From Actinophytocola oryzae (GTDB taxonomy: Bacteria > Actinomycetota > Actinomycetes > Mycobacteriales > Pseudonocardiaceae), in assembly GCF_004364325.1 (NCBI RefSeq), contig NZ_SOCP01000011.1, positions 62,001-126,000 of the forward strand: DNA of 64,000 nucleotides, in the 5' to 3' direction. Both the position numbers and the translations under genes were made by a program. The notes under the pieces were generated by a model. That model ran no database searches. It had not been told where the DNA came from and saw only the letters and a program-made list of their open reading frames with translations. Positions 7,558 to 15,980 of this stretch are shown here, piece after piece (the stretch's first letter is position 1; each line of letters opens with the position of its first letter).

Positions 7558-8186
7558 GGCCCCGGCTCGCGTTCGCGCTCGCCGTCGTGGCGGGGACCGC
7601 CGCGGCCACTCTCACCGTCGTCGTGGTGGAGCGGGGTGGGCCGGAGTCGTGCCGGAGCTGCGCGGTCGTCGACCCCGCTTCGCTTGTGTCACCTGAAAGG
7701 GTGGCGCCCGCCAGGCGGAAGGGCGGGCTGCCCAGCTGTCTCGTCGGGTCGTGGCAGGTGGTGGCCGAGCGGGAGGTCATCAAGTTCTACATCGACGCGG
7801 ACCCGCTGCCGTTCACCTACGGGGGCGGCCACCGGTCCTACGAGTTCCGGCCGGACGGGCAGGTCGTGGAACGCGACGTCGACTTCACCATGGTCGGCAA
7901 CCACCGGGGCCAGGAGGTCAGGACCGTGCGCAACGGCGAGCGGGTCCTCACCTGGTCCGCAACCGAGAGGACCCTCACCTACCACTCGCTCGCCGCCACC
8001 TCGCTCGTCGTCGACTACTACGACCGGCGCGGCAGGCTCGACCCCGGCACCGAGACGCCCGACCCGAGCATCGAGGAGACCGACGACATCAGCTGCACGG
8101 GTAACCAGGTCGTCGAGAGCGGCACCCGGGAGAGTGGTTACAGCGCTACCTGGCAGCGGACCGGCGACTACGGGGTGTACGGATGA
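7554..8186 (+). CDS. Exported hypothetical protein (paralog B)
   Basis: A 210-aa paralog of the preceding product. Shared landmarks are ESCRSC near the N-terminus, CLVGSWQVVAE, KFYIDADPLPF, SYEFRPDGQ, MVGNHRGQE and the terminal GDYGVYG. The N-terminus is a signal or anchor helix (LAFALAVVAGTAAATLTVVVV) without a convincing lipobox. The four conserved Cys could pair outside the cell. It overlaps both neighbours by ATGA, so co-translation is likely. Function unknown. Confidence 0.75.
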   Translation: MRPRLAFALAVVAGTAAATLTVVVVERGGPESCRSCAVVDPASLVSPERVAPARRKGGLPSCLVGSWQVVAEREVIKFYIDADPLPFTYGGGHRSYEFRPDGQVVERDVDFTMVGNHRGQEVRTVRNGERVLTWSATERTLTYHSLAATSLVVDYYDRRGRLDPGTETPDPSIEETDDISCTGNQVVESGTRESGYSATWQRTGDYGVYG

Positions 8187-9316
8187 TCCGCGTCGCCGTC
8201 GCCCTGCTCCTCCTCTCGGCCGGGCAGCCCGCGAGCCCCGAGGTGCGGGCCGCCGCCATCGCCCAGCCCGCCGTCGTGCACGTCAGCGCCTCCTGGCAGG
8301 GCTGGGTGCGTGACGCGCGGACCGGCGAGGTGTTCGGCGGCGCCGGCGGCTACACGTTCACCTCGTCGTGCAGCGGCGCGGTGGTCGACGGGGACGGGTA
8401 CGTCGCCACCGCGGGCCACTGCGTCGACGGCGACGACGGCCTGATCGACATGGCGGTCGCCGAGCTGGCCTCCCTCGGCCGCGTGCGGGACAGGGCCGCC
8501 GCACGGCAGCAGCTCGCCGACAACGCCGTCGTCGAGGGCGCACGGACCGGCAGCCCCGTCACGCGGCGCGTCCAGGTCGAGCGGGCCACCGGCACCGGCA
8601 GGACCGACGTCGCGCCCGCGTCGGTCGTCGGTGTGGCGGCCGAGGGGGACGTCGCGGTGCTGAAGGTGCCGCGCAGCAACCTGCCGGCGCTGGAAGTCAC
8701 CGACGCCGACGTCGCCGCGGGCACACCCGTGGTCGCCATCGGCTACCCGGCCGCCAGCGAGCAGGTCGCCGAGCCGAGCGGCAGGAACGGGCGGATCTCC
8801 GGCGCGCGGGACGGGCCCCCCTTCCTGGAGATCAGCGCGGCCGTCGCACCCGGCATGAGCGGCGGCCCGGTCGTGGACACGCGGGGCAGGCTCGTCGGGT
8901 TGGTCAGCCGGCTGCCGGGCACGCCGCGGTCGTCCAACCTCGCCACCGCGGCCACGACGCTCACCGGGTTGCTGCGCGGCAAGGGCATCGCCCCGGGCCT
9001 CGGGCCGACCGACCGCGACTACCGGACCGGCGTCGAGGCCTACTACGACGGCGAGTACGACACCGCGGTCGAGTACCTGGACGCAGTGCTGGCCGCCGCG
9101 CCGAGCCCGCAGGCACGGCGCCTGCGCGACCTCGCCGCCGGGCGCGGCGGTCACGGCCGTGACAACGGGCTCCTGGTCGCGTTGATCGTCGCCTGTGCGG
9201 GCATCGCCGTGTTCTCGGGTGCCGCGGGGGTCGCGCTGCTGGCGAGGCGGCGGCGTGCCGCCATGGCCGCGCCGACTCCGCCGTACGGTTTCCCCGTGCC
9301 GGAGCCGCCGCCGTGA
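8183..9316 (+). CDS. Trypsin-like serine protease with C-terminal TM anchor
   Basis: A 377-aa exported serine protease. Signal peptide at residues 1-~20; catalytic His in TAGHCV (about 74), likely Asp in GDVAVLKV (about 154), catalytic Ser in GMSGGPVVD (about 232). A short TPR-like helical segment follows (YRTGVEAYYDGEYDTAVEYL), then a TM helix at about 332-355 and a short Arg-rich tail, so the protease should be anchored facing outward. This resembles the chymotrypsin-fold part of HtrA/MarP-type proteins without PDZ. In operon with the two paralogous exported proteins and a hydrolase, which may be its substrates or partners. Confidence 0.85.
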   Translation: MIRVAVALLLLSAGQPASPEVRAAAIAQPAVVHVSASWQGWVRDARTGEVFGGAGGYTFTSSCSGAVVDGDGYVATAGHCVDGDDGLIDMAVAELASLGRVRDRAAARQQLADNAVVEGARTGSPVTRRVQVERATGTGRTDVAPASVVGVAAEGDVAVLKVPRSNLPALEVTDADVAAGTPVVAIGYPAASEQVAEPSGRNGRISGARDGPPFLEISAAVAPGMSGGPVVDTRGRLVGLVSRLPGTPRSSNLATAATTLTGLLRGKGIAPGLGPTDRDYRTGVEAYYDGEYDTAVEYLDAVLAAAPSPQARRLRDLAAGRGGHGRDNGLLVALIVACAGIAVFSGAAGVALLARRRRAAMAAPTPPYGFPVPEPPP

Positions 9317-10119
9317 TCGTCAGGGTGCTCGTCGGCCTCGTACTGGTCGTGTTGGTGCTGGTCACGGTCGCCTACCTGTGCCAGCGCCGCCTCGTCTACC
9401 TGCCATCCGACGAGCCGGTGCCGGAGGCGGCCGAGGTGCTGCCCGGTGCCCGTGACGTCACGCTGACCACCTCGGACGGGCTCATGCTCGGGGCATGGTT
9501 CGTGCCGGCGACCGGCCGCGACCTCGGTTACACGGTCCTGGTCGCGAACGGCAACGGCGGCAGCCGCCTGCACCGGGCCGACCTGGCCGCGGCGCTACGC
9601 GCCAAGGGCTTCGACGTGCTGCTGTTCGACTACCGGGGCTACGGCGGCAACGCGGGCAGCCCGAGCGAGGACGGGCTGGCACTGGACGTGCGGGCGGCCC
9701 GCGACCACCTCGTCGGCGACCTGCGGGTGCCCGGGCACCGGCTGGTCTACTTCGGCGACAGCATCGGCGGCGGCGTGGTGGCCGAGCTGGCCGTCGAGTA
9801 CCCGCCCGCCGCGCTCGTGCTGCGCTCGCCGTTCACCGAGCTGGCCGACACGGCCGCCGAGCACTACCCGTTCCTGCCGGTGCGCCTGCTGCTGCGTGAC
9901 CGGTTCCCCGTGGCGGAGAACGTGCGCCGGGTCCGGGTGCCGACCCTCGTCGTGTACGGCGCGGCCGACGCGGTCGTGCCGCCCGCGCAGAGCCGGGCGG
10001 TCGCCGACGCGGCGGCGGGGCCGGTGACGGTGGTGGAGATACCGGACGCCGACCACAACGACCCGATCCTGCTCGCCGGGTCTCGCGTGGTCGGCGCCGT
10101 CGTCGACCTGGTCAGCTGA
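9313..10119 (+). CDS. Membrane-anchored alpha/beta hydrolase
   Basis: A 268-aa hydrolase of the Bem46/ABHD13-like group. N-terminal TM helix (residues 4-22), then an alpha/beta hydrolase fold: oxyanion region VANGNGGS, DYRGYGGNAGSP, nucleophile elbow GDSIGG, later Asp in YGAADAVVPP and His in DADHND, completing a Ser-Asp-His triad. Starts with GTG overlapping the stop of the protease gene. Last gene of the operon; it overlaps the 3' end of the convergent whiB gene by 8 bp. Substrate unknown. Confidence 0.85.
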   Translation: MIVRVLVGLVLVVLVLVTVAYLCQRRLVYLPSDEPVPEAAEVLPGARDVTLTTSDGLMLGAWFVPATGRDLGYTVLVANGNGGSRLHRADLAAALRAKGFDVLLFDYRGYGGNAGSPSEDGLALDVRAARDHLVGDLRVPGHRLVYFGDSIGGGVVAELAVEYPPAALVLRSPFTELADTAAEHYPFLPVRLLLRDRFPVAENVRRVRVPTLVVYGAADAVVPPAQSRAVADAAAGPVTVVEIPDADHNDPILLAGSRVVGAVVDLVS

Positions 10120-10405
10120 CCTCGAGCTGCTTGCGGTGGGCGTAGGCCACGCGCCGCTCACCCTCGTCGAGGCCGCCCCAGATGCCGTAGGGCTCGTAGA
10201 CCGTGAGCGCGTGGTGGCGGCACTGCACGATGACCGGGCAGCCGCGGCAGACCTCCTTCGCCCTGGCCACACGCTCCTCGCGGGCCTGGCCGCGCTCGGC
10301 GCGCGGGTGGAAGAACATGTCGCTGTTCTGGCCGCGGCACGAAGCCAGCCGTTGCCAGTCCCAGGTCTCCGCTACAGGACCCGGCAGCCGGGAAACGTCC
10401 ACCAT
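10112..10405 (-). CDS. WhiB-family iron-sulfur regulator (WhiB3/WhiD type)
   Basis: A 97-aa redox-sensitive transcription factor. The four cluster-binding Cys are at 23, 53, 56 and 62 (CRG...EVCRGCPVIVQC), followed by the beta-turn EPYGIWGGLDEGER and a basic tail. The N-terminal LPGP..ETWDW and FFHP.AERG are typical of WhiB3 (mycobacteria) and WhiD (Streptomyces), which bind [4Fe-4S] and the principal sigma factor. ATG has GGAGGAG 8 nt upstream. It is divergent from ku across a 155-bp gap. Confidence 0.93.
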   Translation of the reverse strand: MVDVSRLPGPVAETWDWQRLASCRGQNSDMFFHPRAERGQAREERVARAKEVCRGCPVIVQCRHHALTVYEPYGIWGGLDEGERRVAYAHRKQLEVS

Positions 10406-10560
10406 GGCAGTGCTCCTCCATCAACGCTGTGCGTGGCCTCTCTGCCGTGGTGGTACCCGAGGAATTCGCGGCGCAAACCACCGTGGTCCAAGTCACGGGG
10501 TGGTGCGTTGTCGCTGGAAGGGGCCATGATGACCACCGGGACGACGGGAGGGGCGGTACT

Positions 10561-11499
10561 GTGGCGCGACCTATCTGGAGCGGGGCCATCAACTTCGGGC
10601 TGGTGACGATCCCCGTTGAGCTGTACAGCGCGACCGAGGACCACACGATCAGCTTCCGGCAGTTCGAGCGGGGCACCTCGGACCGCATCCGGTACAAGCG
10701 GGTCAACGAACGCACCGGCAAGGAGGTCGCGTTCTCCGACATCGTCAAGGGCGCCGACCTCGGCGGCGGCGAGTACGTGATCATCGAGCCGGAGGAGCTG
10801 GACGCCATCGCGCCCGGCCGTTCCCGGACGATCGACATCAACTCGTTCGTGGACCTGGACGAGATCGACCCGATCCACTTCCAGAAGACGTACTGGCTCG
10901 CACCGGCCAAAGAGGAGTACGGCAAGTCGTACTCCCTGCTGCTGCAGGCGATGGAGAAGACCAACCGGGCAGGCGTGGCGTCGTTCGTCATGCGCGGCAA
11001 GGAGTACCTCACCGCGGTACGGGCGGGTGACGGCATGCTCGTGCTGAACACGCTGCTGTTCCCCGAGGACATCCGCGACCCGGCCAAGGAGCTGAAGTCG
11101 CTGCCGGAGGTCACCACGGCTCGCGGCAAGGAGCTGGACATGGCGGTGAGCCTCGTGGAGTCCATGTCGGACGAATGGCGCCCGGAGGACTACCACGACA
11201 ACTACACCGAACAGGTCGAGAAGCTCATCGAGACCAAGCGCGATGGCAAGGAGATCGTCGCCGAGGCCGAGCCGTCGGAGCCCACGAAGGTGGTCGACCT
11301 GTTCGAGGCCCTGTCACGGAGCGTGGAGAGCCGCAAGAAGGGCCGCAGCGCCACGCCCGCGCCCTCCCTGGACGACCTGACCAAGGCGGAACTGGACAAG
11401 CTGGCGAAGGAACTGGAGATCAAGGGCCGCTCCAAGATGACCCGCGACGAACTGGCCAAGGCCGTCGCCGAGGCCCAGCAGACCGCCGCCGCCTCCTGA
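10561..11499 (+). CDS. ku: Ku DNA end-binding protein
   Basis: A 312-aa Ku homodimer subunit of bacterial non-homologous end joining. It opens with the family signature ARPIWSGAINFGLVTIPVEL; the ring/bridge region includes KRVNERTGKEV and FQKTYWLAPAKEE. The C-terminal extension (DDLTKAELDKLAKELEIKGRSK) looks like a SAP/Rho-N-type DNA-binding helix pair, as in some actinobacterial Ku. GTG start with GGGAGGGG about 7 nt upstream. No LigD or other NHEJ gene lies in the window. A hairpin repeat begins 3 bp after the stop. Confidence 0.95.
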   Translation: MARPIWSGAINFGLVTIPVELYSATEDHTISFRQFERGTSDRIRYKRVNERTGKEVAFSDIVKGADLGGGEYVIIEPEELDAIAPGRSRTIDINSFVDLDEIDPIHFQKTYWLAPAKEEYGKSYSLLLQAMEKTNRAGVASFVMRGKEYLTAVRAGDGMLVLNTLLFPEDIRDPAKELKSLPEVTTARGKELDMAVSLVESMSDEWRPEDYHDNYTEQVEKLIETKRDGKEIVAEAEPSEPTKVVDLFEALSRSVESRKKGRSATPAPSLDDLTKAELDKLAKELEIKGRSKMTRDELAKAVAEAQQTAAAS

Positions 11500-11501
11500 C
11501 G

Positions 11502-11590
11502 GTACTGAAGGACGCCTTCAGTACGCACAGCGTTACGAAGGCGTCCTTCAGTACACCCGACGTTACGAAGGACGCCTTCAGTGCGTTGGG
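11502..11590. repeat. Three hairpin repeats between ku and gcvT
   Basis: Begins with a perfect 10-bp stem GTACTGAAGG/CCTTCAGTAC (11502-11524, loop ACG), followed by two more copies separated by CGTTACGAAGG linkers. It fills the whole gap between two convergent stop codons, which fits a bidirectional terminator. Confidence 0.8.
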
Positions 11591-12679
11591 TCAGCCGCGC
11601 TTGTAGAACGGGAGCTTCACCACCGACACCGGCATGGCCTTGCCGCGGATGTCCACCGTCAGCTCGGTGCCGGGGGTGGTGAGGGCCGGCGGCACGTACG
11701 CCATCGCGATGGGGTGTCCGAGGGTCGGGGACAGGGCTCCGCTCGTCACCGTGCCCACCTGCTGGTCGCCGTCCAGCACCGGGTAGCCGTGGCGGGCGGC
11801 GCGGCGGCCCTCCGAGACGAGGCCGACCAGGACCTGTTGGGCGGCGTTGCCCTCGTCGCGGCGGCGTTCCAGTGCCGCGCGGCCGATGAAGTCCGCCGAC
11901 TTGTCGAACTTCACCACCCGGCCGAGGCCCGCGTCGAACGGGGTCATGTCGGAGGTCAGCTCGTTGCCGTAGAGCGGCATGCCCGCCTCCAGGCGCAGCG
12001 TGTCGCGGCACGCCAGGCCCGAGGGCACCAGGAAGTCGAACTCCGACACCGTCCGCCACACGTCCGCGGCGTGCGGTGCCTCGGCGTAGATCTCGAAGCC
12101 GTCCTCACCGGTGTAACCCGTGCGGGCCAGGAGGATGTCGTGGCCGCCGATGACCGTCGGCACACAGCCGTAGTACGGCAGCGCCGGCAGGTCAGCGTCG
12201 CACACCGCGCCGAGGATCTCCTGCGCACGCGGGCCCTGCACGGCGATCAACGCGCACGCGGTCGACCGGTCCACCACCTCCACCGCGAAGCCCTCGGCAC
12301 GGGAGAACAGCTCGGTGAACACCAGCGACGCGTTGGAGGCGTTCGCGACCACCATGAAGTGGTCCTCGCCGATGCGGTAGACGACCAGGTCGTCGAGCAC
12401 GCCGCCTTCGCCGTCGCAGATCATCGTGTAGCGGGCGCGGCCCGGCTTCACCCCGGAGAGGTTGCCGACCAGCGCGTAGTCCAGCGCACGCCCGGCCTCG
12501 GGGCCGGTCAGTTCGATCTCACCCATGTGGGAGAGATCGAACAGACCGGCGGCCTCCCGCACCGCCCTGTGCTCGGCGAGCTCGCTGCCGTAGCGCAGCG
12601 GCATCGACCACCCTGCGAAGTCGGTGAACGACGCACCGAGCCCGGTGTGCACGTCGTCAAGCGGCGAGAGTGTGCTCAT
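11591..12679 (-). CDS. gcvT: Aminomethyltransferase, glycine cleavage T protein
   Basis: A 362-aa T protein that moves the methylene group from aminomethyl-lipoyl-H to tetrahydrofolate. Landmarks are FAGWSMPLRYGSELAEH, GLFDLSHMGEIELTG, VLDDLVVYRI (the Asp that activates folate), ARTGYTGEDGFEIY, RDTLRLEAGMPLYGNEL and DFIGRAAL. Length is normal for GcvT. The start at 12679 gives MSTLSPLDDVH; an upstream start would add 9 atypical residues. No gcvH or gcvP nearby, so it is a stand-alone copy, as in many actinomycetes. Confidence 0.92.
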   Translation of the reverse strand: MSTLSPLDDVHTGLGASFTDFAGWSMPLRYGSELAEHRAVREAAGLFDLSHMGEIELTGPEAGRALDYALVGNLSGVKPGRARYTMICDGEGGVLDDLVVYRIGEDHFMVVANASNASLVFTELFSRAEGFAVEVVDRSTACALIAVQGPRAQEILGAVCDADLPALPYYGCVPTVIGGHDILLARTGYTGEDGFEIYAEAPHAADVWRTVSEFDFLVPSGLACRDTLRLEAGMPLYGNELTSDMTPFDAGLGRVVKFDKSADFIGRAALERRRDEGNAAQQVLVGLVSEGRRAARHGYPVLDGDQQVGTVTSGALSPTLGHPIAMAYVPPALTTPGTELTVDIRGKAMPVSVVKLPFYKRG

Positions 12680-12715
12680 GGCCCAGATCCTGCCCCACCG
12701 GAGCATCAGGGGAAC

Positions 12716-13591
12716 CTACGGGGCCAGCGTCATCCCTGGCTCCAGAGCCATCGTCGCCAGCTGGTCGAGGTCCAGCGGCGGAGCCGGGGAGGTCGGCGGC
12801 CCGCCGACCTTGACGTCGGTCCCGATGTTCTGGGCGGTGATGGTGACGTAGGTGCCGTCCGCCCGGGTCACGTCGACCCGGTTCTCGGTCACCCCGCCCT
12901 CGGCCACGTGGCTCGACTTCACGATGCGCTCGCCTTGCGGCCCGTCCACCACGGCGCAGTAGACCAGGCCGTCGCCGCAGTTCACGATCGACTTCGACGG
13001 CACGTAGACCGGCTGCAGGTAGACCAGCATGCTCCCGTCGCCCGCCTCCGTGTGGACGGACGCGCGGGACAGGAAGTACACCTTCTCGCCGCCGCAGACG
13101 GGCGCGTCGTTGATCGTGTCCCCCGGTGTCGCCTGGAAGAACTCGAACGGCCCGTGCTGTACACCGTCCGGGTACTCGCTCATGGGGTTGGTGTCGAGCC
13201 GCGCGCCGGGCAGCCTCGCCTGGAACGCCTCGGTCGCCGCCTGGGTCAGCCGGTGGTTGATCGCCGACACCGACTCCAGGTCGGCGCTGACGCACCACGC
13301 GGGCGTCGCGACGTCGGTGGGCACGCCGTACGACGGGGACGTCTTCGTCGGACTCGGCGGTTGCCCGACCGGCACGCCGCCGCCGTCGTCCCCGCCCATG
13401 GTCAACGTGATCGCGCCGACCAGCGCCACCACCGCGACCCCCGCGGCGACCGCCGGGTTGGCGACGCGGCGGACCCGTGCCGCGCGGCGGCCGCGGGTGA
13501 TGACCGCGTCCACGTCGACCGTGGAGCGCGGTGCCTCCCCGATCGCGTCGTCGAAAAGCTCCCTGTGCATGTCCCGCACCTCTCCGTTCAT
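12716..13591 (-). CDS. Single-TM protein paired with SigE-type sigma factor
   Basis: A 291-aa protein: cytosolic N-terminus of about 55 residues with Arg-rich GRRAARVRRVANP, one TM helix (AAGVAVVALVGAITLTM), a Pro/Thr/Ser linker and an extracytoplasmic domain with several Cys (WCVSAD, APVCGGEKVYF, NCGDGLVYCAV). It starts in an ATGA overlap with the sigma gene, a layout typical of an anti-sigma factor or sensor, though no ZAS zinc motif is seen in the N-terminus. Probable regulator of the sigma factor by context only. Confidence 0.65.
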   Translation of the reverse strand: MNGEVRDMHRELFDDAIGEAPRSTVDVDAVITRGRRAARVRRVANPAVAAGVAVVALVGAITLTMGGDDGGGVPVGQPPSPTKTSPSYGVPTDVATPAWCVSADLESVSAINHRLTQAATEAFQARLPGARLDTNPMSEYPDGVQHGPFEFFQATPGDTINDAPVCGGEKVYFLSRASVHTEAGDGSMLVYLQPVYVPSKSIVNCGDGLVYCAVVDGPQGERIVKSSHVAEGGVTENRVDVTRADGTYVTITAQNIGTDVKVGGPPTSPAPPLDLDQLATMALEPGMTLAP

Positions 13592-14079
13592 TCGGCCTCG
13601 GCCGCCTTGGCGCGCAACGTGTCGAGCCCCCGCGCGGTCTGGCTCTTCACGGTGCCCGTCGAGCAGCCGAGGATCTCGGCGGTCTCCTCCACCGAGAGAT
13701 CGAGGTAGAGGCGCAGGACGACGGCCGCGCGTCGTCTCGGCGGCAGCCCGTCGAGCAGGTCGAGCAGCTGCGCCCGGTCGACCACGGCGAACTCCTCGGC
13801 CGTCGGCAGCTCCGGCAACTCGCCGGCCACCTGCTCGCGGCGGTGCGACGGCCTGCGCTTCTCGTCCAGCCACGTGCGCAGCAGCGCCTTGCGGACGTAC
13901 GCGTCGAGACTGGCGGCGCCACCGACCCTCGACCAGTGCCGGTACAGCTTCGCGATGGTGATCGACACGAGGTCGTCGGCCGTGTGCCAGTCACGGCACA
14001 GGAGGTACGCGGTACGCCGCATGACCTCCATCCGGTCGGTCACGTACTCGCGGTACGCGTGTTCCTCGGACCGTTTCAC
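13588..14079 (-). CDS. ECF sigma factor, SigE family
   Basis: A 163-aa RNA polymerase sigma factor. Sigma-2 region: YREYVTDRMEVMRRTAYLLC, HTADDLVSITIAKLYRHW; sigma-4 region: LPPRRRAAVVLRLYLDLSVEETAEILGCSTGTVKSQTARGLDTLR, a full helix-turn-helix. This matches the small SigE-family ECFs of Streptomyces and relatives, which usually precede a membrane protein gene as here. GTG at 14079 follows GGGGAGG. Target promoters cannot be told from sequence. Confidence 0.88.
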   Translation of the reverse strand: MKRSEEHAYREYVTDRMEVMRRTAYLLCRDWHTADDLVSITIAKLYRHWSRVGGAASLDAYVRKALLRTWLDEKRRPSHRREQVAGELPELPTAEEFAVVDRAQLLDLLDGLPPRRRAAVVLRLYLDLSVEETAEILGCSTGTVKSQTARGLDTLRAKAAEAE

Positions 14080-14147
14080 CCATGCCTCCCCGACGTCATC
14101 GCCTCTACACGGGCTGGAACGCGGCCCGGGCCGGGTGGGGTTGCTCG

Positions 14148-14876
14148 CTAGAGGTGAAAACCGTAGGGAAGCTCGAGGCGGTGGGCGGCGAGCAGCGCGG
14201 TGTCGGCCAGCAGCTCGCGGGTCGGGCCGTCCGCGACCACGACGCCGTCGTCGATCAGGACGCTGCGCGGGCACAGCTGCAGCGCGTAGGGCAGGTCGTG
14301 GGTGACCATCAGCGTGGTGCGCCCCAGCGAGAGCAGCACCTCGGCCAGCTCGCGGCGCGCGACCGGCTCCAGGTTCGCGGACGGCTCGTCGAGCACGAGG
14401 ATCTCCGGGTCGCAGGCCAGCACGGTCGCGAGCGCGACGCGGCGGCGCTGCCCGCCGGACAGGTGCAGCGGCGACCGGTCGGCGTGCTCGGCCATGCCGA
14501 CTGCGTCGAGGGCCTGACGGACCCGCTCGTCCAGCGCCGGACCCCGCAGGCCGAAGTTCGCGGGCCCGAACGCGACGTCCTCGCCGACGGTCTGCATGAA
14601 CAGCTGGTCGTCCGGGTCCTGGAAGACGATGCCGACGCGGCGGCGAATCTCGTGCAGGTTGGCCTTGGTGACCGGCAGGCCCGCGACCTCGATGTGCCCG
14701 GCACCCGCGGTGTGCACGCCGTTGAGGTGCAGGACGAGCGTGGTCTTGCCCGCGCCGTTGGGGCCGAGCAGGGCGACCCGCTCCCCCTGCTCGATCCGCA
14801 GGTCCACGCCGTAGAGCGCCTGGTGGCCGTCGGGATAGGCGAAGGCGAGGCCCTTGACCACGAGCGCGGGTGTCAC
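14148..14876 (-). CDS. cbiO: Energy-coupling ABC transporter ATPase
   Basis: A 242-aa ATPase of an ECF-type cobalt/nickel importer. Walker A GPNGAGKTT, Q-loop VFQDPDDQLF, signature LSGGQRRRVALA, Walker B ILVLDEPSANL, and H-loop THDLPYA. GTG at 14876 overlaps the stop of cbiQ by 4 bp, so the two are coupled. It powers uptake through CbiM/CbiQ at the membrane. Best called CbiO because of the cbiM partner. Confidence 0.9.
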   Translation of the reverse strand: MTPALVVKGLAFAYPDGHQALYGVDLRIEQGERVALLGPNGAGKTTLVLHLNGVHTAGAGHIEVAGLPVTKANLHEIRRRVGIVFQDPDDQLFMQTVGEDVAFGPANFGLRGPALDERVRQALDAVGMAEHADRSPLHLSGGQRRRVALATVLACDPEILVLDEPSANLEPVARRELAEVLLSLGRTTLMVTHDLPYALQLCPRSVLIDDGVVVADGPTRELLADTALLAAHRLELPYGFHL

Positions 14877-15601
14877 GGGACCAATACTGCCGTGCCGAGC
14901 ACGGCGGCCGTGGCCAGCACCGGCGTGAGGCCGGCGAGCCACGTGCTGGTGCCCGCCGCGACGCCGCGTTCCGGCATGGCGCCCGTCCAGCCCCGCGACA
15001 GCATCGCCAGGTGCACCCGCTCGCCACGCTCGTAGCTGCGGACGAACAACGCGCCGACGCCCCGCGCGGTCGCGCCGACCTGCCACAGGAAACGCGGGTC
15101 GTGGCCGCGGGAGATCCTGGCGAGCCGCATCCGCCGCGCCTCGGCGGCGATGACCTCCAGGTAGCGCAGCATGAGGGTCGCGATCGTGGTCAGCACGGCC
15201 GGGGTGCGCAGGCGTTGCAGGCCGACGATCAGGTCACGCGGGGTGGTGGTCGCGGCGAGGGTGAGCGAGGTGAGCACGCCGAGGGTGCCCTTGGCGAGGA
15301 TGTTCCACCCGGCGAGCGCGCCCGCCTGGCCGCCGAGGACCGGCATGAGGATCGCCACCAGCACGAACGGGACCTCGATGAACGCCCGCTTCGCGAAGTG
15401 GCCCACGGGCACGTGTGCGACCCGCCCGACCGCCACGACCAGGACGAGGTACGCCCCGAACGCCCAGAATTCCGTACGCGGCGTGGCCACCACACACAAC
15501 ACGGTGAGCAGGGCCGCGACGATCTTCACCTGGGCGGGCAACCGGTGTACCGGAGAGTCACCGGGGTGGTAGAGCAGGTGTTGGGCGTGTCCTCCGCTCA
15601 T
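14873..15601 (-). CDS. cbiQ: ECF transporter transmembrane subunit
   Basis: A 242-aa integral membrane protein with about five hydrophobic segments. Known features of CbiQ/EcfT seen here: N-terminal HRLPAQVKIVAALLTVLCVV, and the two cytosolic coupling motifs with Ala-Arg-Gly character, MRLARISRGHDPRF and LAMLSRGWTG. It couples CbiO ATP hydrolysis to the substrate-binding component. It starts 31 bp after the PDGLE gene ends and overlaps cbiO. Confidence 0.88.
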   Translation of the reverse strand: MSGGHAQHLLYHPGDSPVHRLPAQVKIVAALLTVLCVVATPRTEFWAFGAYLVLVVAVGRVAHVPVGHFAKRAFIEVPFVLVAILMPVLGGQAGALAGWNILAKGTLGVLTSLTLAATTTPRDLIVGLQRLRTPAVLTTIATLMLRYLEVIAAEARRMRLARISRGHDPRFLWQVGATARGVGALFVRSYERGERVHLAMLSRGWTGAMPERGVAAGTSTWLAGLTPVLATAAVLGTAVLVP

Positions 15602-15632
15602 GCCGCCCCCGCGCCTGCTCCGCAAGCTCCGC

Positions 15633-15980
15633 TCATGTCTTCTCGCGGTCACGGGGGCGCCTGCGCAGCAGCCAGAACAACCCACCCGCGAGCACCGCCG
15701 TGGCCAGGACCCCCACCACGCCCGCCACGCCGGTGAAGCGGCTGTCGCCGCCGACGGCGTAGTCCGCGAGCGGGCTGTCGGCCAGGTGGTGGTCACCGCC
15801 GCGCTGGGCGATGCAGCTCCCCGTCAGCTCCTCGCCCTGGTCGGTCTCCACCACCTCGCAGCCCTTGAGGGTGGCGCTGTCCAGGCCGTCCGGGTCGGAG
15901 TCGGCGAAGTAGGACAGCACGCCCGCGCACACCAGCGCCACGAGCGCGAACCCGAGGAGGAACTTCCACTGCCGCCTCAC
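15633..15980 (-). CDS. PDGLE-domain (CbiN/NikN-like) transporter subunit
   Basis: A 115-aa protein with two membrane helices (KFLLGFALVALVCAGVLSYF and GVVGVLATAVLAGGLFWLL) and the family signature DSDPDGLDSA just after the first. Known: PDGLE proteins take the place of CbiN in many Co/Ni ECF importers and assist metal loading of CbiM. The outer loop has two Cys. GTG start overlaps the cbiM stop. Third position in the order cbiM, this gene, cbiQ, cbiO is normal. Confidence 0.85.
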   Translation of the reverse strand: MRRQWKFLLGFALVALVCAGVLSYFADSDPDGLDSATLKGCEVVETDQGEELTGSCIAQRGGDHHLADSPLADYAVGGDSRFTGVAGVVGVLATAVLAGGLFWLLRRRPRDREKT

